Source of the DNA: Candidatus Kuenenia stuttgartensis
GTDB lineage: Bacteria > Planctomycetota > Planctomycetia > Planctomycetales > Planctomycetaceae
Length of the DNA: 64,000 nt
Direction: 5' to 3'
Assembly: GCA_945904015.1 (NCBI GenBank)
Contig: CAMDPK010000003.1
Coordinates: forward strand, 1 to 64,000
The notes beneath the pieces were generated by a model. That model worked only from the letters and a program-made list of their open reading frames with translations, was not told the origin of the DNA and did not search any database. Shown one piece after another: positions 24,568-32,967 of this stretch. The position numbers and the translations under genes were made by a program. How positions within the stretch are numbered: position 1 is the first letter of the stretch; every line of letters begins with the position of its first letter.

Positions 24568-25776
24568 TCAATAGTCCGCGATCGAACCGTCCTTCAGTTT
24601 GGCTCCCGGCCATTTGTAGGTCTGCGGTTTCTTCGACTCTTCGATGAGCTTGGCTTCGTCCACCTCCACGCCGAGGCCCGTGCCAGGGGGCAGGCCGATG
24701 TAACCGTCTTTGTCGTACTCGAACGCCATGCGAGTCACTCCTGGGACGTTGAATCCGGCGTTGGTCGGGTAAAACTCGTGGATTAGGAAGAACGGGATCG
24801 ACGAGACGACGTGCAGGCTGGCCGCGATTCCCAGAAACGTCGCGGTGCAATGCGGAGCGATCGGGACGAAGTACGCCTCGGCGAGCGTCGCGATCTTCTT
24901 CATCTGGCTGATGCCGCCGGTGTGACAACAGTCGGGTTGCAGGATGTCGATGCAGCCTTCTTGCAGATACGGGATCACGCCCCAGATCGTGCGGTCTCGC
25001 TCGCCGGTTGCCAGCGGGATGTTGATGTGCTGTTTGAGCCGCTTGAAGGTTTCGATGTTGCCGGGGACCGCCGGCTCTTCGATGAACAGCAGGTCGTAGG
25101 GTTCCAGCGCCGCCGCGAGTTGAATCAGAGTTGCCGGCGGCACGGCCGAGTGCGCGTCGAACATGACCGCTCCATCGGGACCGACTTTCTCGCGAGCGGC
25201 TTTGATCGCCTTGACCATGTTGTCGATGTCGGACGGATTGCCGGAGTGCTCGTAGATGCCGTGCGGCGGCACCTTCTGAGCCTTCGGCGTGTGATACACG
25301 CGAATGCGATCGCGCGTCGGCCCGCCGAGCAGCCGATACACCGGCACCTGCCACAGCTTGCCGGTGATGTCCCACAAGGCCATGTCGATGGCGGCGAGCG
25401 TGTGGACCATCAACGCTCCGCCGCGCATGTTGCGGTGAGCACGAAACAGTTTCTGCCAGAGATATTCGACGCGCGTCGGATTCTCGCCGTCGAGCAACTC
25501 AAACAGCGACTCGGCGAGTGGCTTCGAGACACGCGGATCGACTCCCTTGAGATCACCCCAGCCGGTGATGCCGTGACTGGTTTCGATCTTCACGTAGACA
25601 ATCGGCCCGACCCAGTACGTCTTCAACGCGGTAATCCGAATCGTCGAAGTTCGGTCACCGACTTGAGTGCCGGGAGTCTTCTCATCGGCGACGGAGTGAT
25701 TGACGAAGGCGATCCCGGCTGCGGCAACTCCAGCGGCGGAGACGAGGTCACGACGAGAGAACTGTTGGTCGGTCAT
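24568..25776 (-). CDS. Tat-exported mandelate racemase/muconate-lactonizing enzyme-like protein
   Basis: 402 residues from the ATG at 25776. The start carries a twin-arginine signal, SRRDLVSAAGVAAAGIAF. The rest is an enolase-superfamily enzyme: capping domain (about 45-160), then a TIM barrel with metal ligands at the ends of strands in FDAHSA, IEEP and TGERDR, plus the IAPHCTATFLGIAASLH segment, which resembles galactonate/gluconate dehydratases. It would abstract a proton alpha to a carboxylate, dehydrating or racemising a sugar acid, here in the periplasm. A palindromic repeat lies in its 5' region between it and the penicillin-acylase-like gene upstream. Confidence 0.9.
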   Translation of the reverse strand: MTDQQFSRRDLVSAAGVAAAGIAFVNHSVADEKTPGTQVGDRTSTIRITALKTYWVGPIVYVKIETSHGITGWGDLKGVDPRVSKPLAESLFELLDGENPTRVEYLWQKLFRAHRNMRGGALMVHTLAAIDMALWDITGKLWQVPVYRLLGGPTRDRIRVYHTPKAQKVPPHGIYEHSGNPSDIDNMVKAIKAAREKVGPDGAVMFDAHSAVPPATLIQLAAALEPYDLLFIEEPAVPGNIETFKRLKQHINIPLATGERDRTIWGVIPYLQEGCIDILQPDCCHTGGISQMKKIATLAEAYFVPIAPHCTATFLGIAASLHVVSSIPFFLIHEFYPTNAGFNVPGVTRMAFEYDKDGYIGLPPGTGLGVEVDEAKLIEESKKPQTYKWPGAKLKDGSIADY

Positions 25777-25789
25777 TTTGTCTTCCAGA

Positions 25790-25904
25790 GTAGCCCTGTC
25801 GCTCCGCGACAGGAAAGCCGAAGAGCCGGTGAGGTTGAATTGTTTTGCAGGGTAGTGATGTCGTTGCCCCATTCGGCTGTCCTGTCGCGGAGCGATAGGG
25901 CTAC
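25790..25904. repeat. Palindromic repeat, GTAGCCCTGTCGC family, copy 2
   Basis: Arms at 25790-25813 and 25881-25904 match those at 11833-11949, with one mismatch in the right arm (GATAGGGCTAC). It separates the penicillin-acylase-like and enolase-superfamily genes. The right end provides the TAG stop codon of the upstream gene (25901-25903). Confidence 0.9.
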
Positions 25905-28321
25905 GAAGTTGGACACAGTTGCAACCGTTGCACCGCGATCTCGGACACGGCCGCGCGGTTGAGCGGCAAGGTGTGATACTCGCCGTTGGTCCAAGCCGCG
26001 AGTTGGTCGGAGTAATGCGGCGTCCCCGGATTCCCGGAGTGGCTCTGACAATCGACCGCCAGCAAACAATTCGTCGAGAGGTCGGCGATCAGGCGATAGC
26101 CGGCTCCAGAATTTGCGACCCAGTTGGGACCGCTTCCGGTGTTGCAGACAGTGATCATGTCCCCCTTCACCGGCCCGCCGCCGTCATTGAGAAGTTGAGC
26201 CAATTCACCGCGCGTCGACAGCACATGCTTGAGCGGCATCCGATGCACGCGGCCCCAACTCCACGCCGACATGTCCGCACCAAATCGCTCGGCCAGAAAC
26301 GCCAGTGTTTCGCTGAAGACGCGACGCAGCCGAGGCAACCGCTCGCCGGCGGGAAACCAACCGTGCGGATCATCCGCGAGCAACCGGCTGGCGATTCCCT
26401 CGACCTGCTTCGCGAGCAACTCGGACGTCGCTCCCTCGAAACGGGCGTCGGCGACCGCTTTCGACCAGAACGTGAAGAAGACATTGAACAAGGCCGGAGC
26501 GACCAGCTCTGTCTCGACGCAACCGTCCCAATTCTGCAAATGCTTCACCGCCGTTTGGGTCTGCGGGTCGGAGACTTCGGTCAGCGCGGCGATCAGTGGC
26601 GGAAGGCAGGTCACGGCCCGGAGTGAAACGGTGTCGTGGTGCATGGCTCGAAAGTCATCGACGGTGAAACCGCTCGGTCCTGCGCTGCCAGCCTTCTTCA
26701 CGATGCCGGCCTCGATCATCTCGCGAATGCGAACGGCTCGGTAACCGCCGATCCAGGTGCCGAACAGCGAGAACGGATAATCGTCGGCCGCCAGCCGATT
26801 ATTCGCCGACGCCAGCCACCCGCGTGACGGATCGACGGCGTGAGGCATCGACTCGAACGGCAACATGCCGGTCCATTGTTGATCCGGTTCCCAACCGGCA
26901 CGGTAGCCTCGTTCATTGGTCTTGCGTTGCGGAATCCGTCCGGCGCAATGCACGGCGATTTGTCCCGCGACATCGGCGATGACCAGATTGAACGTCGGGA
27001 CATGCCACGGCCGCAACGCCTCACGGAACTCGGCGACGGTCTTCGCGCGGTCCATGTTGAGCAGCGCAGTCACCCAACCGCCGTGATAAGCGCCGAGCCA
27101 CTTGAGCGTCACCGGCCCCGTCGTGTTCCCCGGCGGAGGCAGGATCTCATCCACCACGGGACCGTTTCGCGAGAACCGAATCGTTCGCGAGATCGGATCC
27201 GCACCGCGAACGCGAATCGTCTCGACCACTTCGCGAGCCGGTTCCCACCGGCCGTCGAATTGGAAACAGTTCGGGTGTTCGGGATCGATTCGCTCCTGAT
27301 ACAGATCGCGCAGCGAGCAGATGTTGTTGGTGATCCCCCACGCAACTTGCTCGTTGCGGCCGAACATGATCGCGGGCATCCCGACGTAGGCCATGCCCGC
27401 CACGTTGAAGTCGCCGCCACACAGATGAGCTTCGTACCAGCACGAGACCGCTTCGATGGCAATGTGCGGATCGCTGGCGACCATCGGCATTCCGGCCTTG
27501 CAGTGCCGCCCCGCGACGACCCAGTTGTTGCTGCCGGTCCCTTCCGGATCACCGGTTGCCTGGCCGACGCTTTCGAGCGGGCGCTGACCGAGTTGCTCTC
27601 GCAAGTGCTGGTACGCCTCCGGCGGGACGACTGCTTCTTCGTCTGCTTCGCCGAGCAGGAACTCGCGATACAGCGGGCCGTCGCCGAGCACTCGCTTGGC
27701 CAACTCCGGCATCACGATCACGGGGAAGCGGCCGGTCAGATACCAACCGAACTCGCTCTCGATCGCCAAGCTGTCGATCGGCGACCACGGATCGGGACGA
27801 TAGTCGAGCAAGTCGAACTCAATCGGCAGCTTTTCGTTTTCGCCGCACTGTTTGATCCACGCATTGACGCCGTCGGCGAATGCTTGCTGCAACTCGCGAA
27901 TCTCCTGCGGCAACCGCGTCCATTCGTCCTTCGCGATCCGATTCAATCCGACAGTGCGAGCGATCAAGTCCAGCGGCACACCTTCTGGCCCCAGCACCTC
28001 CGCCAGTCGACCGAGTCCTTTTCGCCGGAGATAGTCCATCTGAAACAGCCGGTCCTGAGCCATCGCGTAGCCGAAGCCGAACCACAAATCGCGATGGTTG
28101 TCCGCGAAGATGTGCGGAATGCCCCAGCGATCTCGGTCGATCGACACGGCACTTTTGATGCCGACGGTGACCTGTCCGTCGCAGCGCGGAGCTCGGCCGG
28201 CGGCTTCACGTTTCCAGCGTGCATCGAAGTCCGCTCGCGTCCAGCCGGCAGTCTTGCAGATCGAATCAATCGACTCGCCGGCACCGAGTCTTCGCAACAC
28301 GTCTCGTCCAAGAGTTGGCAT
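25901..28321 (-). CDS. Penicillin acylase family protein (Ntn hydrolase)
   Basis: 806 residues. The family makes a precursor that cleaves itself to free an N-terminal serine; here that is S264 in EGTGSNNWVVAG. The A-chain region (about 50-240) with RDRWGIPHIFADN and FGFGYAMAQDRLFQMD, and the B-chain with GFTVDDFRAMHHD, are typical. It would hydrolyse amides such as acyl-homoserine lactones or N-acyl amino acids. Unusually for a periplasmic family, no signal peptide is visible; instead residues 1-45 form a small helical region (DVLRRLGAGESIDSICKTAGW) that looks like a helix-turn-helix. AAGGTG precedes the ATG. The stop codon lies in a repeat. Confidence 0.9.
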   Translation of the reverse strand: MPTLGRDVLRRLGAGESIDSICKTAGWTRADFDARWKREAAGRAPRCDGQVTVGIKSAVSIDRDRWGIPHIFADNHRDLWFGFGYAMAQDRLFQMDYLRRKGLGRLAEVLGPEGVPLDLIARTVGLNRIAKDEWTRLPQEIRELQQAFADGVNAWIKQCGENEKLPIEFDLLDYRPDPWSPIDSLAIESEFGWYLTGRFPVIVMPELAKRVLGDGPLYREFLLGEADEEAVVPPEAYQHLREQLGQRPLESVGQATGDPEGTGSNNWVVAGRHCKAGMPMVASDPHIAIEAVSCWYEAHLCGGDFNVAGMAYVGMPAIMFGRNEQVAWGITNNICSLRDLYQERIDPEHPNCFQFDGRWEPAREVVETIRVRGADPISRTIRFSRNGPVVDEILPPPGNTTGPVTLKWLGAYHGGWVTALLNMDRAKTVAEFREALRPWHVPTFNLVIADVAGQIAVHCAGRIPQRKTNERGYRAGWEPDQQWTGMLPFESMPHAVDPSRGWLASANNRLAADDYPFSLFGTWIGGYRAVRIREMIEAGIVKKAGSAGPSGFTVDDFRAMHHDTVSLRAVTCLPPLIAALTEVSDPQTQTAVKHLQNWDGCVETELVAPALFNVFFTFWSKAVADARFEGATSELLAKQVEGIASRLLADDPHGWFPAGERLPRLRRVFSETLAFLAERFGADMSAWSWGRVHRMPLKHVLSTRGELAQLLNDGGGPVKGDMITVCNTGSGPNWVANSGAGYRLIADLSTNCLLAVDCQSHSGNPGTPHYSDQLAAWTNGEYHTLPLNRAAVSEIAVQRLQLCPTS

Positions 28322-28416
28322 GAGTCACCTTGCTATTTCTGTTTTCAGTCTAGAGACACGCTGCGATTGCGATCGGCATGGGTGCCTTGTCATGCGGGCT
28401 CGTTCGAGCAGGCGGG

Positions 28417-28665
28417 TCATTTCGATGGCGTGCCGGCTGCCAGCAGGCCCAACTCCATCGCGAACTGTGTGAGTTCCGCTCGATTTTGCAACCCAAGCTT
28501 GGCCGTCAGACGCGAACGAGAGGACTCGGCAGTCTTGACGCTCAAGAAAAGTTGATCGGCGATTGCCTGGTTGATGTGCGCGCGCGCGACCAGGTCGAAG
28601 ACTTCGCGTTCGCAAAATTGGCGTTCTTCAGCATCGGAGCGACCGAATCTTAGCTCGTCGACCAC
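28417..28665 (-). pseudogene. LuxR/NarL-type DNA-binding domain fragment
   Basis: 82 residues containing a GerE-type helix-turn-helix: REVFDLVARAHINQAIADQL-FLSVKTAES-SRSRLTAKLGLQNRAELTQFA. Such domains normally follow a receiver domain of about 120 residues; upstream of the GTG at 28665 the frame holds no receiver sequence. The usual T-x-R-E-x-E-V-L start is eroded to FCEREVF. It is most likely the remnant of a response regulator. A free-standing small regulator is possible but less likely. A hairpin repeat lies upstream. Confidence 0.6.
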
Positions 28666-28755
28666 TCGTGGAGGCGCGCGGGCCTGGAAATGCTGACACC
28701 CCGAGGTGATACCGCTCGGCTGGCTTACGCAATCGCGCGCTGCTCAAGTCGCTTT

Positions 28756-28807
28756 CTGGGTGACGGGAGTGGCCGTCGGGAAAGACCACTCGTTGGCCGT
28801 CACCCAG
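28756..28807. repeat. Hairpin repeat downstream of the truncated beta-repeat gene
   Basis: CTGGGTGACGG with GAGTGG on the left pairs with CCACTC and CCGTCACCCAG on the right around a 13-base loop; a short bulge lies in the right arm. It is 20 bp downstream of the stop codon of the minus-strand gene ending at 28827 and could act as its 3' stabiliser. No T-run follows. Confidence 0.65.
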
Positions 28808-28826
28808 AGAACGATCAAATCGCCGA

Positions 28827-29375
28827 TCAGGCGACCGGCACAACGGTGGCGAACATCCCTTGGATGAGACCTTCGATCTCGACGGTCACGCCGTCGGTGA
28901 TGTCCGGGAAGTCGTTCGGCAGAGTGAGTTGATCGGGATCGGGGTCGGGATCGGTCGAGAATTCGACTTTTCCTTCACCGTCCGTGATCGTGATGGTACC
29001 AACAAGCAGACCATTCACTTTGACGTTGTAAGTTCCGTCGACCGCGTCTTCGATTTCCACTTCGAACTCTTTCTCGACATCGCGGTCGATCTTGATCTGG
29101 AACTTCGCAGTTCCCTTGGCGCTGGTCGCGCCCGTCAGGTCCGCGAGGAACTCGGATTCCGTTTCATCGCCTTCTCCGCCGGCGATGCCGGAGGTCGGTG
29201 CTCCGAACGTCCCCTGCAACAGTCCTTGAATAAGGATCGTGCTCCCGTCCGAGACGTTCGGGAAGTTGGCCGGCAACGCGACTTCATCCACGTCCGGGTC
29301 CGACTTCAGTTTGAGTTTGCCCTTGCCCAAGTCGTTGACGACCAACTGACCGACGTTGACTCCATCGACCAGCAC
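28827..29375 (-). CDS. Two-repeat beta-rich protein, 5'-truncated
   Basis: 182 residues. It is made of two similar units of about 75 residues (about 1-65 and 95-175): each has V-x-V-[ND]-G-x-x-V-G, then an acidic strand with D-P-D, then LPxxFPxxxDG, then I-x-GLxQGxF. The first unit begins abruptly: the residues before the called start (SPTYN) still match the repeat (DGTYN in unit 2), but a TGA stop lies ten codons earlier. The N-terminus has therefore been lost. No family was recognised; such acidic repeats are common in planctomycete surface proteins and may bind calcium. Confidence 0.6.
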   Translation of the reverse strand: MLVDGVNVGQLVVNDLGKGKLKLKSDPDVDEVALPANFPNVSDGSTILIQGLLQGTFGAPTSGIAGGEGDETESEFLADLTGATSAKGTAKFQIKIDRDVEKEFEVEIEDAVDGTYNVKVNGLLVGTITITDGEGKVEFSTDPDPDPDQLTLPNDFPDITDGVTVEIEGLIQGMFATVVPVA

Positions 29376-29386
29376 GTTGTAGGTGG

Positions 29387-30007
29387 GAGAGCGGTCTGGT
29401 CGGCGACTTCACGGACGCGCGGCTTGAGTCGCTGGCGAATCAGGCGATCACGGCCACGCCGGGGATTGCCGATCCGGCGCATCGGTATCCGGCCCCCTTG
29501 TTGGCGTTGATCACCACGCAGCTTGGCCTCGTGAATACCAACCAGCCGCTCGCGACCGGCGGGTCCGCTCAAGCCGCGACCGATGCGCGAGACGCCGCGC
29601 TGGAACTGTTGATCCTGATCAATGCCCGCGTCCGCTTCTTCTAATGCAACGCGAGCGATGATCTGGATCAGACGGCCGAACTGGTGAAGATTGGCCGCCA
29701 ACCCCGTCGCGATTCCGGTGACGCCGAGTCGCAACCGCTTCCGCTCTCGCCGGGCGCGGTGACGTTCGCTGCCGCCGCCCTGACGCTGACCGCACCGGCG
29801 ATGCCCGATCATGCCACGACGTTGCGAGCCTATCGCCGAGCCGCCAGCGGCACCGCCGAACTGGCCGGCAGTTCTCCCACGACGACCGTCTCCGTCATCG
29901 AGCTCGGCCCGCTGACCTCCGGCGTCACCTATGAGTTCTGGCCCGTCGGCCGCAACTCCCAAGGCGAAGGCCCGCAGAGCAACCACGTCACGCATGTCGC
30001 GACGTAG
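29387..30007 (+). pseudogene. Decayed protein with fibronectin type III-like C-terminus
   Basis: One plus-strand frame reads as protein-like throughout but is broken by a TAA at 29642-29644. Before the stop it encodes a helical segment (ARLESLANQAITATPG and DARDAALELLILINARV); after it comes a proline-rich linker and a fibronectin-III-like domain (TLRAYRRAASGTAEL, ending ITSGVTYEFWPVGRNSQGEG with small variation). No start codon or ribosome site is present at the 5' end, where the frame runs into the truncated gene on the other strand. The reading frame is conserved over about 200 codons, so the decay is recent. Confidence 0.55.
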
Positions 30008-30161
30008 CCGATGGCCATTCGAGACGCCCGGCAAATCAAAGTTGCCGGGCGTCTTTTGTTTTGCCGACGAATCCGCTACCAAGGTTGAAGTGCGGTTGTT
30101 GTGGTGCGGGGTCAGGAAACCCACACGCAACAGCCGGAATTTCTACGCGGGTCAGTGACTC

Positions 30162-32852
30162 ATGCAGATTCAACTTGAAGACCTCGAATACCAGCGCCGC
30201 GCCATCGCGGCGGTCGTTGACGTATTCGGTGGACAGACGAAGAACAGCTTCGACAACTCCAATTTCTTTGGCATCCAAGCCAATCTGACGGACCTCACGC
30301 CTGAGCAAATTGACGCGAACAAGCGCCACATCATCGCCGAGAACAGCATCGCCGAGGACGACGCGAAACTCGCTCATGACCCGGACATTTGCATCGAAAT
30401 GGAGACGGGCACCGGCAAGACGCTTGTTTATCTCCGCACGGTCTATGAACTCTACAAAGAGTACCGGCTGACGAAGTTCATCATCCTCGTCCCTTCCATC
30501 GCCATCAAAGAAGGGGTGCTCGGCTCGTTCGAGGATTTCAAGACGCAACTCGCCGATCGCTACGGCTTCACGCCGGCGTGCTTCGAGTATGACAGCGGCA
30601 AGCTCTCGCGGCTGAAACACTTCATCGAGGACACTCAGCCGCAGATCATGGTGATGACCATTCAGTCGATCACCTCTGACGACCGCATCATCAATCAGCC
30701 CGGTCGCGATGATGCCTTCCTCGGCCTCACGTTCCTGCAAGCTCTCGGAAAGTGTCGCCCCGTGATCATCATGGATGAGCCGCAGGAGGGGATGGATACC
30801 GAGAACGCTGTCGCACGGCTCGCCACGCTCAATCCGCTCATCAAGCTCCGCTATTCCGCCACGCATAAGGTCGTCAAAAACCTGCTCTACCGGCTCACAC
30901 CATTCGACGCCTACCGGCAGAGCCTGGTGAAGAAAATCGAAGTCCTCTCCGTCGCGGAGAAGAATGACGAAGCGACCCTCAAGATCGAGTTCTCCAGCGT
31001 TCAAGCCAACGGCACCGGTCTCAAGGCGAAGCTTTGCGTCTGGCGGGTCAATGGCGACGGCTTCAAATGGAAGGAAACGAACTGGTTGAAGGTCGGCGAC
31101 AATCTCGGCGACAAATCGGGCAACGTCTCGTACCGCGACTACACCATCGAACGAATCTGGAAGAGCCTCCATGACCAGAAGCACCATTTGAAGTTCACCA
31201 ACGGGATCGAACTGATTCTCAAAGAGCGGGATGGCGACATTTCGGGCCTGTTCCGCCAGCAACTTCAGTGGCTCATTCGCCGCCATTTTCAGAAAAAACC
31301 CGTGCTTGCCGCGCAGGGGATCAAGTGCCTTTCTCTGATCTTCATCGACAAGGTGGATAACTACGTCCGCGACAACGGACTGATCCGCGTGCTCTTTCGT
31401 GAGGAATACGCCGCCATTCACCGCGAGATGCTCGGCACCGATCCTCCCGTCGAGCAGATCGAAGCCTGCCAGGGCTACTACTTCGCCAAGACCGGCGGCG
31501 ACGAATACACCGACAGTGAAAACGCCATGTTGAAGAACAAGAAAATCTTCGACGAAATCCTGCGCGACAAGCGGGCACTCCTCGACCTTACCAACCCGCG
31601 CGAGTTCATCTTCTCCCACTCCGCCCTCGGAGTCGGCTGGGACAATCCGAATATCTTCAACATCGCCACCCTCAACGAGTCCTACAGCGACGTGAAGAAG
31701 CGACAGGAACTCGGACGCGGCCTCCGCATCTGCCGTAATCAAAACGGAATTCGTATCTACGACCCGGAAGGCGTGAAGGAAGGTGAGGAAACCAACCTGC
31801 TGACCATCGTTCCGAACGAGACCTACGAAACCTTCGCCGCGCAGTATCAGGAGCAGATCAAGGAAATCTACGGCACGACCGCCGCCGGCAGCACGCTCCG
31901 CAAAAAGCACAAGGGGCGCGACGCCACAAACAAGCTCACCCGCACCAAGCACTTTGAATCCACCGCCTTCAAGGCGTTCTGGGAACGCCTGGCCCGCAAG
32001 ACCGATTACACCGTCGCCTTCGATGAAGCCCACGTCATCCAGCGGGCCATCGAGGCGTTGAACAAGCTCATCATTGGGGACTATCAAGCCGAAGTCGTGC
32101 TCACCCGCATTCGCAGCATCGCCGCCGAGTCCATCGGCAGCGAAGAGGTCGGGCGTGAGACCGAAAATCTGCGGGCCAACTTCACGCCGTTCGATCTGGT
32201 CGAGGAGTTGAGCGAGAACACCGCGCTCTCGTATCCCACGGCGCTCGCCATTGTCAGCGGCATCGAGAACTTCGCCGCCATCTCAAAGAACCCGCCGAAG
32301 TTCCTCGCCGCCGCCTCCGCCCTGATTCGCGACATTGAGCTGGACGAAATGTTGCGGACGCTCAGCTATCACCCCACGGGCGAGAGCATTCCGCTCGCCG
32401 AGTTTCAGGAAGTCATCGAGACGTTCCTGCCCGTCGAGCCGACGCCCATTCACGGCGTCTATGACGGAGTCGCCTTTGCCAGCAGCATCGAGCGATCCTT
32501 CACCCAGGCCGCCGAGGCAGACAACGAAGTCGTCTGCTTCCTCAAGCTCCCCAAGTGCTATCGCATCCCCACGCCCATCGGACAGTATTACGAGCCGGAC
32601 TTCGGTCTCGTTCTCAAGCGCCGCAATCTCAAGTCCGGCGATGAGCACGAATACTATTTCGTCATCGAAACCAAGGGCACGAACAATCTCGAAGACCGCA
32701 AGGCGCTGACTGATTCCGAGCGTTGGAAAATCAAGTGCGCTCTCAAGCACTTTGACGCACTCGGCATCGAGGCCAAGCTCGACTACCGCCCGTATCACGC
32801 GCCGGTCAAGGACTATCAGGCCGACTTCAAAGCGAAAGTTCCGCAACCATGA
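30162..32852 (+). CDS. res: Type III restriction endonuclease Res subunit
   Basis: 896 residues. An SF2 helicase/translocase with Walker A METGTGKT (residues about 80-87), DEPQ box (about 207) in place of DEAD/H, the SATH motif III and a motif VI QELGRGLRICRN (about 514). The C-terminal nuclease domain (about 790-870) has the PD-ExK-like arrangement YYEPDFGLVL and FVIETKG. With Mod it recognises an asymmetric site and cleaves after ATP-driven movement. In type III loci mod usually comes first; here res is upstream. Its TGA stop overlaps an old ATG (32849) that was probably the original start of mod. Confidence 0.95.
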   Translation: MQIQLEDLEYQRRAIAAVVDVFGGQTKNSFDNSNFFGIQANLTDLTPEQIDANKRHIIAENSIAEDDAKLAHDPDICIEMETGTGKTLVYLRTVYELYKEYRLTKFIILVPSIAIKEGVLGSFEDFKTQLADRYGFTPACFEYDSGKLSRLKHFIEDTQPQIMVMTIQSITSDDRIINQPGRDDAFLGLTFLQALGKCRPVIIMDEPQEGMDTENAVARLATLNPLIKLRYSATHKVVKNLLYRLTPFDAYRQSLVKKIEVLSVAEKNDEATLKIEFSSVQANGTGLKAKLCVWRVNGDGFKWKETNWLKVGDNLGDKSGNVSYRDYTIERIWKSLHDQKHHLKFTNGIELILKERDGDISGLFRQQLQWLIRRHFQKKPVLAAQGIKCLSLIFIDKVDNYVRDNGLIRVLFREEYAAIHREMLGTDPPVEQIEACQGYYFAKTGGDEYTDSENAMLKNKKIFDEILRDKRALLDLTNPREFIFSHSALGVGWDNPNIFNIATLNESYSDVKKRQELGRGLRICRNQNGIRIYDPEGVKEGEETNLLTIVPNETYETFAAQYQEQIKEIYGTTAAGSTLRKKHKGRDATNKLTRTKHFESTAFKAFWERLARKTDYTVAFDEAHVIQRAIEALNKLIIGDYQAEVVLTRIRSIAAESIGSEEVGRETENLRANFTPFDLVEELSENTALSYPTALAIVSGIENFAAISKNPPKFLAAASALIRDIELDEMLRTLSYHPTGESIPLAEFQEVIETFLPVEPTPIHGVYDGVAFASSIERSFTQAAEADNEVVCFLKLPKCYRIPTPIGQYYEPDFGLVLKRRNLKSGDEHEYYFVIETKGTNNLEDRKALTDSERWKIKCALKHFDALGIEAKLDYRPYHAPVKDYQADFKAKVPQP

Positions 32853-32857
32853 CCGAC

Positions 32858-32921
32858 AATTAGCACGACGCGCAAGCGAGTGATCTCGGTGCGTACCACT
32901 CGCTTGCGCGTCGTGCTAATT
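32858..32921. repeat. Palindromic repeat between res and mod
   Basis: Perfect 25-bp arms (32858-32882 and 32897-32921) starting AATTAGCACGACGCGCAAGC, with a 14-base loop. It lies directly after three codons of a lost mod start. The 15-bp word GTTCCGCAACCATGA occurs on both sides, at 32838-32852 and 32957-32971. No second copy of this sequence family was seen in the window. Confidence 0.9.
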
Positions 32922-32967
32922 GCCGCTTCGGAAGATTTTGATGAGAGATGAAAAAGGTTCCGCAACC

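Noticed and set aside
26840-28555. A 571-codon plus-strand frame across the penicillin-acylase gene
   Set aside because: Shadow of the minus-strand gene; no motif and an Arg/His-rich composition.
30036-32087. A 683-codon open frame antisense to res
   Set aside because: The plus-strand product has all helicase motifs; the antisense one shows only hydrophobic/acidic runs produced by the complementary codons.
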